Under the pieces are notes generated by a model. That model was not told where the DNA came from and did no database searches. It was given only the letters and a program-made list of their open reading frames with translations. This document shows, piece after piece, positions 1 to 12,143 of a stretch of 64,000 bases of DNA. This DNA comes from Xiphydria camelus (taxonomy: Eukaryota; Arthropoda; Insecta; Hymenoptera; Xiphydriidae), in the NCBI GenBank assembly GCA_963678675.1, contig OY783199.1, positions 16,264,348-16,328,347 on the forward strand, in the 5' to 3' direction. Position 1 is the first letter of the stretch, and each line of letters begins with the position of its first letter. Position numbers and translations under genes: made by a program.

Positions 1-446
1 TTCCAAACACATATTAGGAAATAAAAAACTCGTACTTTTATTTAATCACTGTCTCTTTAAATAGGCAACATTCACTCTGAATTCCTAACATCGTGTTTGT
101 ATTTCACAACAGCGTTTGAAAAAAGTAATACCCATATTTGGTTTTAAAACATGTATGGGAAAAACCTAAAATGTCTCTTTTGAATTCACAATACATTGTG
201 ATGTTTCAATAGCGTCGTCGGTTCAGTTTGCGTCTACGTATGATATAATAATGATGTTTCAAACAGTGCAAATTGTACCGAATTATTCCATAAATAATGA
301 ATGATTAATATTATCATAATCGCTACTGTTTTGAAAAGGAAAGTATCAAATTATTTTATAAAATTTAATGAGAAGAACCTTCGAGAGCAGTCACTATCAT
401 GTTCGGTTTCTATATATGACTGGAGTCGACCGACACCAATATTGAA

Positions 447-660
447 GAGTGGGTGGCTCAATTGGTAGAGTGCGATGCAGCTCGTCCTAAAGATCGCAAA
501 TTCGAGTCCCCCGGTAGGGTATGAAAAAAAAAAAACCGACACTACTAGGCGGGTCGGCAAGTCTCGTCGCGGGATCACGCGAGCCCCACACACCTCCGGG
601 TTCTGGCCAAACCTGGGGATGGTGCGTAAACGCATTTCCACTTCTATATAAAAAAAAGGC
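447..660 (+). repeat. tRNA-derived SINE
   Basis: The head resembles a tRNA: an A box (TGGCTCAATTGG, 454-465) with D-arm pairing GCTC/GAGT, and a B box-like TTCGAGTCC (501-509). An A-rich stretch (523-535), a tRNA-unrelated body and a terminal A-run near 650-658 follow. The anticodon stem does not pair properly and no acceptor stem closes, so this is not a working tRNA gene. Boundaries are approximate and I saw no clear target duplication. Confidence 0.65.
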
Positions 661-2440
661 AGGTAGCAGTGTAAAGTCACTGCGTGCGTTCCATTTTTAG
701 GCTGAGTTAGTAATGTATTGTGATTTCACAACACCTTATCTTTCGAATTTCACAGTACCGAAGCGCTTCTACTTTTCCACAAAAAGTATTGTGATTTTAA
801 AATATAACGATTTTGTAATTCCTAACACCATTACGCATTAGTTTCAATGTATACTCGTGTTTGTAAAAATGCTTCCATTACATTTATTGTGATTTCCTAA
901 TAGAAACTTCTAACAGTGAACGGGACTGTATTCATAAAGTTATCCATACCGTATAAACCTCGTCGCGTATTAAATAAAACGGTCCGGTAATTTCTAAACA
1001 ACGCGAATATCTGTATATTCGCGATATGTATCACGCGCTGCGACCACGCGCGCGATATATCGCCGTGCCGCAGTGGGCCGTCTGAATTCAATTACGCCCT
1101 ACGCGAAATACACACTTTATTTACCGCGCTAAATTCATGCGATATATCCGCGCGCGAACGCCCCTCGTACGTGTATTATGGAAATAGATTACCTTTGATG
1201 GCCCCGCCGTTTGATAATGGACTCCGGCCAGGCACGATGAATTACAGTAACGACTGGAGTACGTTTCGGTTCTGGGATCTCCGGCGATACAATGTATAGG
1301 TCCTCGATCCGTGCGTGCTTCCTCGATACGCTGCACCGTGTGAAACTCCTGCGGACAATCGATTATCGAAACTTGTAGATCGAATGGTTCGATCCACTTC
1401 AAGGCACAATCGGTTCGTGCGTCAGATTTGGTCACATGGCCAAACCTTGACGCTCCTTGGTTGAGGATAAATAACAATCTTAATACGTTTTTTAATATGT
1501 AGTTAATTGTACAAATAATTACTATACATAGGGTACTAGGAAAGTTTTGCAATACAACTCAGTTTGTGACCACGATGCCATCGCAAACACTTTACACTCT
1601 CACTGCTTATGAATAACTGAGCCCATCGACTTGGCGCGGCGGCTACTACGCATGTATAAACATGTCTCAACATGCAGCAACAAGCAGCTTCCTGCGATAC
1701 ATTGTTGCGGCATATTGGAAAATTCTCCTAGTACCCTTTGTATTTCAATATTTTTTAGTTTATATCACACTAGAAGGCATTTGAATCTTTGCATATATCA
1801 AAACGCATGGTTTAATTCATTCTACTGGACGCGTCACGTGACCAGATTTGATACTCGAAGCGAGCGTCGAGATTCAGCATGAAAAAGAATGTGAATACTT
1901 CGCTGGCGATTAGCGGTAACTCACATTTCGAGAAAAATATCGATGTCGTACCTACTTACGTTTGACGAAACATACATCGCATTTTCGGCAGACGAAATGC
2001 CGCGTTTCAACCGTCGCGCGTCAGTCGGCTCATTTCCATCAGCATATTACGTCCGCTGCAATTTGACACGACGCACCGCACCGCTCGCGATTATAACGCA
2101 GCATTTCTAACCTCGATAACGACGTACACTCGCGATTACATTACGCCCGCGACGCTAACAGCTAACGGCCCTTTTTCGCGACGGGAAAACCCGCATGGAC
2201 GATCACAGCCTACATGGTGCACGACGGCGCGATATTGAAACTAAATCAGCAGAGTTCGAGTCGCCGCGTCCAATCTGGTCGCACTGATGAGTTATTAATC
2301 CTCCCGGGTTTAATCCGATTTGTCAAGGACAGATTTTCGAACACGTCGCGCAATTAAATACACACTCGCGCTTTAATTTCCAAACACACCGTAAACGAGC
2401 TCTAAACTCATCGCCGTAATTCGGCGGGGTAACTCGATAA
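661..2440. other. Upstream flank, no gene seen
   Basis: This is AT-rich to moderately CpG-rich sequence. A loose inverted similarity links about 1505-1550 and 1710-1745 (both contain GGGTACTAGGA or its complement), which may be the ends of a degraded element. The 143-codon frame on the minus strand at 1121-1552 has no recognisable domain. Confidence 0.4.
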
Positions 2441-2634
2441 ATTAGACTGGTTACGGTGAGGGAGTCGCGCTCTGTTTTACCGACGCGGACCGTCGGCCGT
2501 CAGATGGCACTGGCGTCGGTTTCTAAAATTCCGCCATTAACACATCAGCCGCGTCTCAGCCGACCGCAGTGTTTGTGCCTCGTAATAATTCCAGTTCCGC
2601 GTGACGGTGTGTTCGATCAACCGCGAGCAGCCGT

Positions 2635-2674
2635 TCAGTGAAATTCTGTGCTTTGTCTCGTTCCGCCCCAAACG
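2635..2674 (+). promoter_or_regulatory. Possible initiator and first untranslated exon donor
   Basis: TTCAGTG at 2634-2640 fits the arthropod initiator, and a perfect donor ACG|GTAAGT follows at 2674/2675 inside a CpG-rich block. A short non-coding exon spliced to 16736 would fit a gene whose start-codon exon has its own acceptor. This is only a pattern match; the same motifs occur by chance, and transcription could start elsewhere (for example in 9730-11430). Confidence 0.15.
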
Positions 2675-3553
2675 GTAAGTAAAAATTTCATTCTCTGCTC
2701 CAGCGATTTGCTCGGGCGAAACTTGGCAACTTGAGTCAGCGTCCGTCTCACGCGATGCGTGCGAATTCGCTGTGTACACACACATCGCGGCGATGCGTGC
2801 GTACGGCGGCATCTGATCGCGAGCCGCAGCTGACAGCGGGTGCGCGTATGTGCGGCGGTCCACGCACGATCGCGCGCGCAGATAATCTCTAACCTAATAA
2901 CCGAGTGGTAGCGTGCTCGAACGATCGCACCGACTCGAATCTCGTAATGACAGCGTCTGACGTACCAACCGACGCGCACAGGAATGCGTGTCATCCGTGC
3001 GACGTCGCGGCTGTACGAGCTCGTATATCCGTACACCTGTATTACACAGACGCGTTACGACATGACTTACGACTTGCGAGCACGCCCGAAGTTGTAGGGA
3101 TACGGGCGGGAAGTAAACGAACGCGGTCTATATCCGCGTTAACTCCGCATGTAAATTGCGAGTGGTTGCGAAATTAATGTTACGACTTCCTCGGAATATT
3201 ACGTTATATACTTTCTTTCATTTCCTGCTTAATATCGCGGCTGTCAAATGGGTCTTTCAGATCGGAGTAGGCATCGTATTAATAACGGTACCTCGGTCGG
3301 CTTTATCTTAATAGGAGCTTTCGTTAAATCGTTAAAACTCGGAGGCGGGAAAAGTTTCGTAGTAAGAAAAGTAGATGTGGATACCGCCGCGTAGACTTTC
3401 TCCTTGGAATGCCGGTGCATTTTGAGAATTCGTTAATGCTCCGACTATGGGGTGAGTTTTTTATGATTTCTTTCTAGTCATTGGTAGGTAACGACGCGAA
3501 GACATTAATACAAGGAAAGCCGATATTTATTAGACGCGACTGTCTCGATTGTA

Positions 3554-3830
3554 CACCGAGAAAAATAATTATCTATACTAGTGCAAAAGAAATATTTTTT
3601 GAACCAAGAACACATAACTTTTAAATATTTTAAGAATACAGATACTCTTGGTCGAAGAATACATATTTTTGATTTAAGAATATCTTCGTTGGGACAAGGA
3701 ATTTTTCTTGTGCAACAAAATAATTACTCGAGCCTACCTTGATCTTGAAAATTGTCTTGATCCCAGGATTATATCATGTTTTTGATTGAAGAAAACATTC
3801 TTTTGACACTAGCAATTATTTCTCTCAGTG
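3554..3830. mobile_element. MITE family A, copy 1
   Basis: This copy runs from CACCGAGAAAAATAATT to AATTATTTCTCTCAGTG, with TA at both outer edges (3552-3553 and 3831-3832). The interior has recurring TTCTTGATTC/GAATCAAGAA-type blocks. Five other copies (16335, 29687, 34092, 41634, 57386) share the interior. Confidence 0.75.
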
Positions 3831-3831
3831 T

Positions 3832-5142
3832 AATGGTGACGCACATCCGGGAATGAACTGTTCAGTCAGCCCCGCGTGCTTCTCTATGTACACTATTGAA
3901 TATGTGACAAGCCTGGAGTCATTATCGACACTCGATATGTTTTTCACATATGATTCATTGCTAATTGTTTTGTTTTGTGATGAGTCGTTTAACGGATATA
4001 CTCGTGATATAATATTCCTCTATTGCCTACAGGGTAAATAACAGTTGAATTTTGAAGCTTGAAATGTTTCGGTGAATGGAACTCCGAAGAATTTAAAAGT
4101 TGAATTTTATCATGGGAACGTCTTTGTGATAATTGCCAGTGTAAAAAGTTTATAACAGCTTATACTTATATAATTCTTTTATTTTCAATAATTTAACTGT
4201 TTTCTTCGTGAGCCTATGAATTTTAAGAGGTACTCCTCGACATTTTGGCAAATATTTTGGTCTCTTGAGTCGATCTCTAAGCCACCTTATTTTGTGTATT
4301 TTATCAATGATATGTGTATTTCCGAACGAGGTTCAATATCATAACACGGTAAAGCACAGTCGATTAAAAGCCATTTATATGCAACCAAAAAGCGCAAGAA
4401 TAGAAATACAGTGCAATGTCCCAAGGCGCTCATCCCTCGGAGCGGTGGTTCCCTGGTGTTGTTTTTATGATTCGGCAGGTCAGGGACGGCGGCACCGGCG
4501 GTGTCGTAAATGTGAACAACCGCAGCTGTTGTTTACATGACCCGCTCCCTGAAGTGAACCCCATCTCTCGCCCCTCCACCCCTCTCTCTCTCTCCCTCTC
4601 TCTTTAACGACTTTGATACTCCCCGAACCTGGTCCTAAGTCGGGCATTGAACTATACCTGGTACATATTAATTACTTGCAAATTTTGTCGTTGCTTCCAG
4701 TAGCAATTACATTTTAAGCAACCCTTCGAGATATTTTATATTGCATAACGAGAGTGCATCCAGAAAACATATAACTTGTAAAAATATTATATATACCTGA
4801 GGCATTTTATTGAAACATTTACGTCAAGAGAATGAACAATTTCTCTCGCGCTAAATAGAAGTTCCCAACGAAAATGAAGTTACGCCGAGGACGGGAATGC
4901 GCGATACGCGAGTAATACGCCCGCGGATTAGTAATACGGGGGAACGGAGTTAATTAAGGCTTCTAAGCGAATTTACGGCCTCGCAATTAACGTCGCTTCA
5001 AAGAGCCTCCCGACGATGAAGAGGAACGAACGCAGAGTTTTCCGGGCCTTGTTTTTTTCGCGTCGTTCCGGACCAGCCGAGGACGTCGATTCCACCTACG
5101 CGTACGAGGAGGTATACGAGCGAATCGTTTCTCGCTTAAAGC
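3832..5142. other. No gene seen; short TC microsatellite
   Basis: This is unremarkable AT-rich sequence with a CT/TC run near 4578-4605. The frames present are short and lack recognisable domains. Confidence 0.5.
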
Positions 5143-5762
5143 GAATGTCCCAATTCCTAACCAAATCATCAAATATCTCTTTATTAACTTATCGTAGAAC
5201 TACCCAGGCGGAAAAATTCTATATATTTTGTATATGGTCCATATGTGCTTTTGGTCATAAATATATGGATTATATATGATTTCACCCTACCACATGTGAG
5301 GTTAAACTTCTTCGCCAGGAAAGAAACTTCAACGACTATTATCTCATTATTTATGAATTTTTGCCTATATCGATATAAGTCCTTATTGTAGATAAAGTCG
5401 TAATCTTCAAAAAAGTTTTAGAGCCAAATATGGGCCAAAAGCTCATAGGTAATGAGATAATAGTGATTGAAGTTTCTTTTCTGGTGAGTAAGTTTAGCCT
5501 CATATGGTATATAGATTGTTAAATGATTATATTATATAATCCATATATAGTCTGTATATGGTTAATATAGAAATCATATTTAATCCGTATTTGACCAAAA
5601 CCACATACGGGGTATATGGACCTTTTCCGCCTGAGCTATTCACATGAATATCTTCATCATCCCTTATTATTTAGATAAATATTTCTGTTAATAGAAGGCA
5701 CTTCAATGTTATATTTTTATTAATAGAATTAAGTTTATAAGTGGTTAGGAATCGGGACACTT
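5143..5762. mobile_element. Three-level nest: outer element, MITE B and fold-back C
   Basis: The outer arms are an inverted pair (ATTCCTAACCA near 5153-5164, TGGTTAGGAAT near 5743-5753, each next to GTCCC or its complement). Inside is MITE B at 5203-5635, with ends CCCAGGCGGAAAA and TTTTCCGCCTGAG. Inside B is fold-back C at 5296-5502, with arms like GAGGTTAAACTTC and AGTTTAGCCTC. A free copy of C lies at 61097-61310 and six further B copies lie elsewhere, so the boundaries are supported by comparison. Confidence 0.75.
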
Positions 5763-5905
5763 ATCTTAGCGACGCGCCGATCGTATCGAGCGAGCATCAG
5801 TCTGTATAGTTCACACACCCACCCTTTCACGGAAAGACTGGTATCAATAAATTTTACTGCATTTACAATAGAAGAGGTACACAGAAGAGTCTTCGGATGT
5901 TGTTA

Positions 5906-6129
5906 CACTGAGAGAAAAAATGGTATGTTCAATTAAATCTGCGCTTACGGGTGGGGGAATGCAGAATTAGTTGCTCCGACTCATAAATTCAGTTATAACG
6001 ATTAACGGCAATTTGAAGGAAATAAGCTGTAGTCCATCCGAGTCAATTATCAGTCCAAGTAATTTGACCTGCATTCCCCCACCCGTAACCGCCGATTTAG
6101 TCAAATTTACTACATTTTTTCTCTCAGTG
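5906..6129. mobile_element. MITE family G, copy 1
   Basis: The ends are CACTGAGAGAAAAAATG and CATTTTTTCTCTCAGTG, with TA directly outside each end (5904-5905, 6130-6131). An inner inverted block is GGGTGGGGGAATGCAG and its near-complement CTGCATTCCCCCACCCGT-like. Homologous copies are at 32798-33021 and 61601-61833. Confidence 0.8.
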
Positions 6130-6256
6130 TACAGTGCTGTACAGTAATATTTCTTTTGAAAACATTAAATCGTGACGGTTTACATTACAATTTCATAGTT
6201 TCTAACGAAACATTATTCTTCGGCACAGTAGAAATATCCGAAAACCCTCATGTATA

Positions 6257-6475
6257 CACTGAGACAAAAATGTACTTGATCGAAATAAACGTGCCTTTGG
6301 ATAGTCCCAAGAGCGTATTTATTCGATCTAAATGAATATCGATTTGATTCAAATAACATCCAATTAATTCAATAATCTAATATTTGCGTCCAGCCAATAT
6401 TCATTGAAATCGAATAATTATGCTCTTCGGACTCTCCAAAGGCACGTTTATTTCGATCAAATTTTTTTCTCAGTG
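6257..6475. mobile_element. MITE family H
   Basis: The terminal repeats are CACTGAGACAAAAATGTACT and a matching end with TTTTTTTCTCAGTG, with TA on both sides. Subterminal arms GAAATAAACGTGCCTTTGGA and TCCAAAGGCACGTTTATTTC pair perfectly. Only one copy was seen here. Confidence 0.75.
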
Positions 6476-7701
6476 TACCTCTTTTATTGTGAACACGGTA
6501 AAATTTATCGGTATCGGTCTTTCCGCATTTCCCACGTCTGGTCGTTGTGCAGCTAACAACGGCATTTCGACCGAGCAGCATCTCCGCATGATATACATAG
6601 ATATACACCTATCTACCCTAGTGAATTCCACCAAGACCGCGCGCCGCAACGAAGATTAACCGCCACTCTCAAAGATACCTACTTCGTTCCACCCCGATAA
6701 CCCGTTTTGAAATACAACGAAGACGTCCGCCGCGAGAAACGAACCCGCGCGCTATATCCACCCCGTCCCGAGCAACGCGGAGCCTATATACAACGCGCCC
6801 TTTCCGATCGCGATCTCCGAAAGATTAAAATTATATACGCGCGCGCCTCTCGCTACGCGGGAATCCAATTAACCCCTATAATTTTATACTTCTAGAAGGT
6901 TCGTGACTGTGCGCTGCGCCAAGGGAATAAGGGAAGGGGGAGGGAAGGTGAGGATGGAACGTATCCTCGGAGGAGATCGCGGAAGGGTGAACGGCGAACC
7001 GAAAAAGGGACGACGTCCTCCGCTATTTTAATGTTATCGGTCGTGCCGTCGGTTTTCATTTTTCCGCCCACTTTTCCCCGAGCGGGACGAGTCATTTGAA
7101 TATCTGGCGCGGCATCCCTCCAGTTCCCCCTCACAGCTTCACCCCCCGCGCGCGATCTTCATCTCGACGGGGGTGCATATACTTATATTATGTCTACCTG
7201 AAGGGAAGAACAAGAGGGAGGCGCGCGGCTCTTTTCGTGCCGCTCGTCTCGCGGTGAGCGAGGAGGGGAAGGTTTCGGAGGAAAAATTATAAGGTCGGAA
7301 AATGTCGTAGGAAAATTACAGAGGAAAGGAGGAGAGAGCGACTGGTATCTCCGGGAATTAGCGAACCGTAATTACGAAGATGTTTCTATACGCGGCGTGG
7401 GGTGGTTCCGGCTGAGAGGGAGGGAGCAGCCCCATAGGCACCTCCTGTTGCGAATTGCGCGGTTTTATAGGCGCGATGATATTTAAGAGGATCGCGTGTA
7501 CGTCGATATTCTATTGTTGGATGTGGAGAGGGCGGAATTTCCGAGGGGTAAAGCCTCGTAGTACTTTCACACGTTGCGCGAAATTGGTCGTAGTCGAGCG
7601 GATCGAACTGCCGGTGTTAGGGACGGATAATAGCTGAGTCGAACTGTGCTCGTATATTTTTTATTGTGGAAAATTTTCAATTACGATTTATTGTAGAGAT
7701 A
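6476..7701. other. No gene seen
   Basis: A moderately GC-rich, purine-biased block covers 6900-7460. The short frames on both strands have no recognisable domain. Confidence 0.4.
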
Positions 7702-8148
7702 CGATGAGAAAAATAACCTGGTCAATTGAACCAAAATCCTGGAGACTATTACCAAACCGTTTGGTGAAATATGGCATCCGTTTGGTTAAGCTGATCATTT
7801 TTTCTGGTTAGAATAACTAGACGAGTGCTCAGTTGGAATAACTAAAAATGTAATTAGAATAACTAAGTATTTATTTAGTTGAACTTACTAATTTTTTTGT
7901 TAGAGTAACTAAACTCGTATAACCAAATGCGTTTTGTCATTTTAATTAAATTATTTTTTTCAGCGTAATTTCGTTGTACTAACCATTATTCCGTTGTTAG
8001 AATAACTAGACATGTAGTTAGAATAACTAAAAATGTAGTTAGAGTAACTAAACATTCGGTTCAATTTACTAATTTTTTTGTTAGTATAACTAAACTCGTA
8101 TAACCTGATGCATCTTATCATTTTAATTAAGTTATTTTTTTCTCGGTG
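7702..8148. mobile_element. MITE family I, copy 1 (internally duplicated)
   Basis: The left end has GATGAGAAAAATAACCTGGT and the right end TTATTTTTTTCTCGGTG, then TA. The segment from about 7815 to 7965 (GTTAGAATAACTA blocks up to TTTTAATTAAATTATTTTTTTC) is repeated at about 7995-8148, so the right half is duplicated. Other I copies: 8906, 19809, about 47370, 50122. Confidence 0.65.
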
Positions 8149-8866
8149 TATATAGAGAAAGATATTCATACCTGGAACGTATCATTTTATTCCACCTTTG
8201 GCCATTTTTCTCGGGCAAAAAATCGGCAATAATTTTATCGAGTACGAGCCATATATCAGTAACGAGACCAACATTTTATGGTCGCTGTAAAAAAGCGCAA
8301 ATTTCCGATATAGCCAGTCCAATCGACCCGCCTCGAAGGGGGCTTCTAGAGATTAAATTGAAACATATATTTTCCACGCGAAATTTTCGACCTCGAACCG
8401 GAAGGTTTACCGTACGTCGAAAATCGGATTTTTTCCAGCGTTTCGTCACACATTTGCGCGGGAAATACTGCGAGATTTTGATCCGCTCGTAAAGGATTCC
8501 GAAGGGAATCGCTCATAAACGTATACCTGTATCGAATGAACGGCCCCGCCGCGATACCGCTGGTATATCGATATCGTTGACACGTATAGTCGAACGTCTG
8601 TGTGACCCTATAAATATTTAACGGAGGAGAGGTCTCCGAATATCCGCCATCGATCTTGATGAATCTCGATGGCTGTAGGTTCGAAATTGACCAAATTGCG
8701 TATATCGCAACCGAATACATTTGAAAGCAACCCCCGCGAATGGAGGAAATGTAGATAAAAAAGCTCGCGCATTGGCTCGCCCAGAATCCTTTATTCGAAC
8801 GATACTTTTCATTTAACCAGACTGTTGAAAATGTATAATTGAATTTCGCGCATTTTACGGCATCAT
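8149..8866. other. No confident gene; one long minus-strand frame
   Basis: A 174-codon open frame runs on the minus strand over 8346-8870 in DNA that is not especially GC-rich. I recognise no domain or family, and no splice or promoter context supports it. It ends at the border of the next repeat, so chance is the default explanation. Confidence 0.3.
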
Positions 8867-9723
8867 ACACAAAGAAAAGTTTGTGGTAAGAATTCCCACA
8901 ATCCGCAGTAAGAAAAATAACTTACTCGATTTAACCAAAATCTTGGAGGCCATTACCAAGCCGTTTGGTGAAATATACACTGTTAAAAGTTGTTAAGAAC
9001 TTCCAACACATTTGTGAATTAAATTTACAAGACTAATTGTAAGATTCAATAATATTCAATAATGGGAATTTACTGTATAAGTACCTATATTGTAATTCTA
9101 CAATATTCATTTTATGATTTTCCTGTACATTCCTTATAGGATTTATGTTTTCGCATCAAATTGTTAGTAGTTTTACCACACTTTCGTGTTTGTTAAAAAC
9201 TTCCAACATAATTTGTGAATTCAGAACAGAAATTTTTAACAGTGTGAATCTCCATTTGTTTGATTTGTCTGACCATTTTCTGGCTGGAATAATTAAACTC
9301 GTTTAACCTGATACGTTTTGTCAATTTTATCCAATTTAATTTTCTCAGTGCATGTGATAAGATTGAATTACTACCGTATCGCGCATCCCCTTCAAAACTG
9401 TAGTAACTCGAAAAACATATATGTCAAAAAACTCCGAAGTAGGATTTCTTCCATGGCATGAATAACAGCCTTCAAGTACCTTCAATATATAAAGAAACCA
9501 ATTCAGTTTCTTTATTTGAGTCACCACGAGGACAAAAAATCAATATTGAAATTTTCTTTCGGCTCTCCTGTAAAATTTACTTTTTTCGAGTTACTACAGT
9601 GTTGAAGGGGATGTGCGACATAGCACATTCAGCATTATAAATATGTCAGTAATCATATGCCATTATGATTATTAATCCAATTATAATTTGTTTACCGCGG
9701 CCAGCTTCAATTTTTTTTACATA
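8867..9723. mobile_element. Element W, copy 1, holding nested I, J and X elements
   Basis: W begins with CACAAAGAAAAGTTTGTGGT; its right end is degraded near 9700-9723. Within it lies a family I copy at 8906-9350, and within that element J at 8978-9244 (ends CACTGTTAAAAGTT and AATTTTTAACAGTG). Further right sits fold-back X at about 9380-9622, whose arms contain CATCCCCTTCAAAACTGTAG and a near-complement. The W body on both sides (GTGATAAGATTGAATTA; CAGCATTATAA) matches the second W at 39790-40738, which fixes the order of insertion. Confidence 0.65.
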
Positions 9724-11450
9724 TACATTCCTCCACTTCAATTCTTCGCATCCCTCGCCTCCCACGAGCACCAGTTCTCCCCGCTCTTCCCAGCCGCCAA
9801 TTTTTGCTTCGCTCCCCGCGGCAGAAGCGAAGCTGCAGACGACCCGGTCTCGAAGTTTTAATTGGCCGATGGCGAGCGGAACTCCAATCACAGCTAAGCT
9901 TCATCGGGCAAAGTACACGCCGCCGCGAGCATACGTATCGGCGAAGGAAACGCGCGTCCCACTTTTCGACGAGAGCAGCGCCACTCAGTGCTCGGCTAAC
10001 GACCGATGCTTACGCGTAGGTATATAGAACGGCGTCGAGCGCACGGGGAGCGCGGAAACAAAGCGGAGAGAGACGGAGAAAAACCGCGCGCGTATCTCGA
10101 GCGCGTGACGGAGGAGCGCGATCTCCGCGATGACGAGAACAATGGCGCCGGCGAATATTGACGAAAGGCGAACAAAAAGCGGAAGCTCGGGGAACATATT
10201 GACCGATCGTGTTCAAACTCGGACATCCGATTTCACCCGGGATGACGAACCCGGCGCGACCCTTCGTTCCCGTCGCACGCGAATCGATTTGTTTGCGCGT
10301 CTGCGAAACGTTTAGGGAAAACAAACACTGCGGACCTCTCCGCAACAAAGTGGCACTTTGCCATTCCGCTCACGTTTGCCGTGGCTCCGCGCCGCGCGCA
10401 CTGATTGACACCGCGCCGAGAGCGCGCTCGCCCGCGGCGGGAAATATCTCGATCTCGTTTTGCCTCTCGCGTCCGGGGACTCAAAAATCGGCAAAAAGTC
10501 GCGGCGGCGTTTCGTCGACGAGCCAATCCCGACGTCTCTCGGGTAACCGCGCGCGCGGGAGAGGAGAAAAAAAGACGAGAAACCTCGGAAAAATGTCATC
10601 CCGAAGCGTGTCTCTCGCCGGTGTACCTAATCTCGAGTGGTCTCTTATCGAAAACCAATTTCCGTCGAATCTCCGTCGCGAGGCCCATCCCTCGCGCGCG
10701 TGCAATTCCGCCGTGCAGCAGCGCGAAGGAATTCGTGCGCGCGCGGGATCGACGTTCGGCTCCACTCGTTTTTTTCCCACTTACAACGGAAAATTCGCCG
10801 TCGTTTTGCGACGCACGGCGGCGGCGGCGGCGGCGGTGATCCGTCATCCTTCGAGCGAGAAAGACGTGCGCGCAATTACGTAAACGCCCATCACGCGCCT
10901 CAAACCGCGCGCGAGGTTCACGGATGATCGAGCCAGCGCGCGCGGGGAATATGAAATTAAATACCGCGCGCGCGGGTGATACCACCTGGAAAAAGGGGGC
11001 GGGGCGGATACAGGGAGAAAGCGTATCGGGCCTCGTACGTCACACACCCCTCCCGTACCGAAGACGCGGCCGGGGCAGTTCGTGATCTGAATAAAGGCGC
11101 CGGGGGAATCGAGATACCGCGTAACGAATGGGCGCGGCGCGGGGCTGGGGGCTTTTTCCCCGCAGCGCGGTTTATTTTCCAAAATCATTCCGCCCGCCTT
11201 TTTAACGACGGTCCGCTCGGGTATAATCGTGCGCGGTGCGTCTCGCGGTCGCGAGTTATGGCGCGAGATTATCCGCGCTTCGCGGGTTCTCGTGGATTCT
11301 GGTATCGTATCATTCTTTGGATGAAAATTCACGTGGCGTCGAACGGGGTCGTCGGCGGTATCGCTATTCCGCGCGAGTAAAATTCTGCGCCCCCCCGCGC
11401 GTTGGTGGGAGAGTTTTTTTTATTTAAGCGTAAGTACCTACACGAGTGGG
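9724..11450. other. CpG-rich block, no gene supported
   Basis: This is the densest CG-rich part of the left flank, with many CGCGCG runs and a (CGG)n tract near 10816-10834. Frames up to 224 codons are open on both strands and overlap one another; they are arginine-rich and show no family motif, as expected from stop-poor GC-rich DNA. It could contain a promoter or an untranslated exon of the annexin gene. Confidence 0.35.
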
Positions 11451-12143
11451 AATTTTGCGTTGGAATTGGTCCATCGATTTTTTATGTTAAAATAAATTAA
11501 TTCTTTATATTGATTTAACATTTTTCATGCTAATTTAAACATTCTTTGTGCTAATTCTTATACATCGAATCTTGAATTGACACACAGAATCGATGGATCT
11601 TGACATCATAAATACGCAGTTGGAAAGTTTGTGTTGGAATTGGTCCATCCATTTTTTATGTTAAAATAAACTAATTCTTTATATTGATTTAACGCTTTTC
11701 GCGTTCATTTAAACATTCTTTGTGCCAATTCTTATACATAGAATCTTGAATTGACACAAAGAATCGGTTGATCTTGACATCATAAATACGCGGTTGGAAA
11801 TTTTGTGTTGGAATTGATCCATCAATTTTTAATGTTAAAATAAACTAATTCTTTATATCGATTTAAGATTTTTTGTGTTAATTTTAACATTCTTTGTGCT
11901 AATTCTTACGTATAAAGCTTTGAATTGACACAAAGAATCGGTTGATCTTGACATCATAAATACACGGTTGGGAATTTTGTGTTGGAATTGGTTCATCCAT
12001 TTTTTGTATGTAAAAATCACCGTATTCTTTATAATAATTAAACATTTTTTGTGTTAATTTTAACATTCCTTGTACTAAATCTTATGCATAAAATGTTGAA
12101 CTGACACAAAAAATCGACTAATTTTAACACAAAAAATTCCAAC
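11451..12143. repeat. Tandem array, four copies of a 174-bp unit
   Basis: The marker TGGAATTG starts at 11461, 11635, 11809 and 11983, exactly 174 bp apart each time. Each unit contains ATTCTTT-type, CATTCTTTGTGCTAATTCTTA-like and TCTTGACATCATAAATAC-like blocks. The fourth unit is the most diverged. A single diverged relative lies at about 36056-36235, so the unit exists dispersed as well as in tandem. Confidence 0.85.

Noticed and set aside
447..519. Functional tRNA gene
   Set aside because: A and B box-like motifs are present but the anticodon and acceptor stems do not fold, and an A-rich tail and unrelated body follow, so SINE is the better call.
8346..8870. 174-codon minus-strand open frame outside the GC-rich blocks
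   Set aside because: No recognisable motif and no supporting promoter or splice signals; it ends at a repeat border. Kept only as a remark because composition does not fully explain it.
10209..10883. 224-codon + strand open frame with several overlapping frames on both strands
   Set aside because: It lies in a CpG-rich block where stops are rare on all frames. The products are arginine/serine-rich without any recognisable domain or splice context.
11451..12143. CRISPR-like array
   Set aside because: The whole 174-bp unit is repeated with no unique spacers, and the window is clearly eukaryotic.
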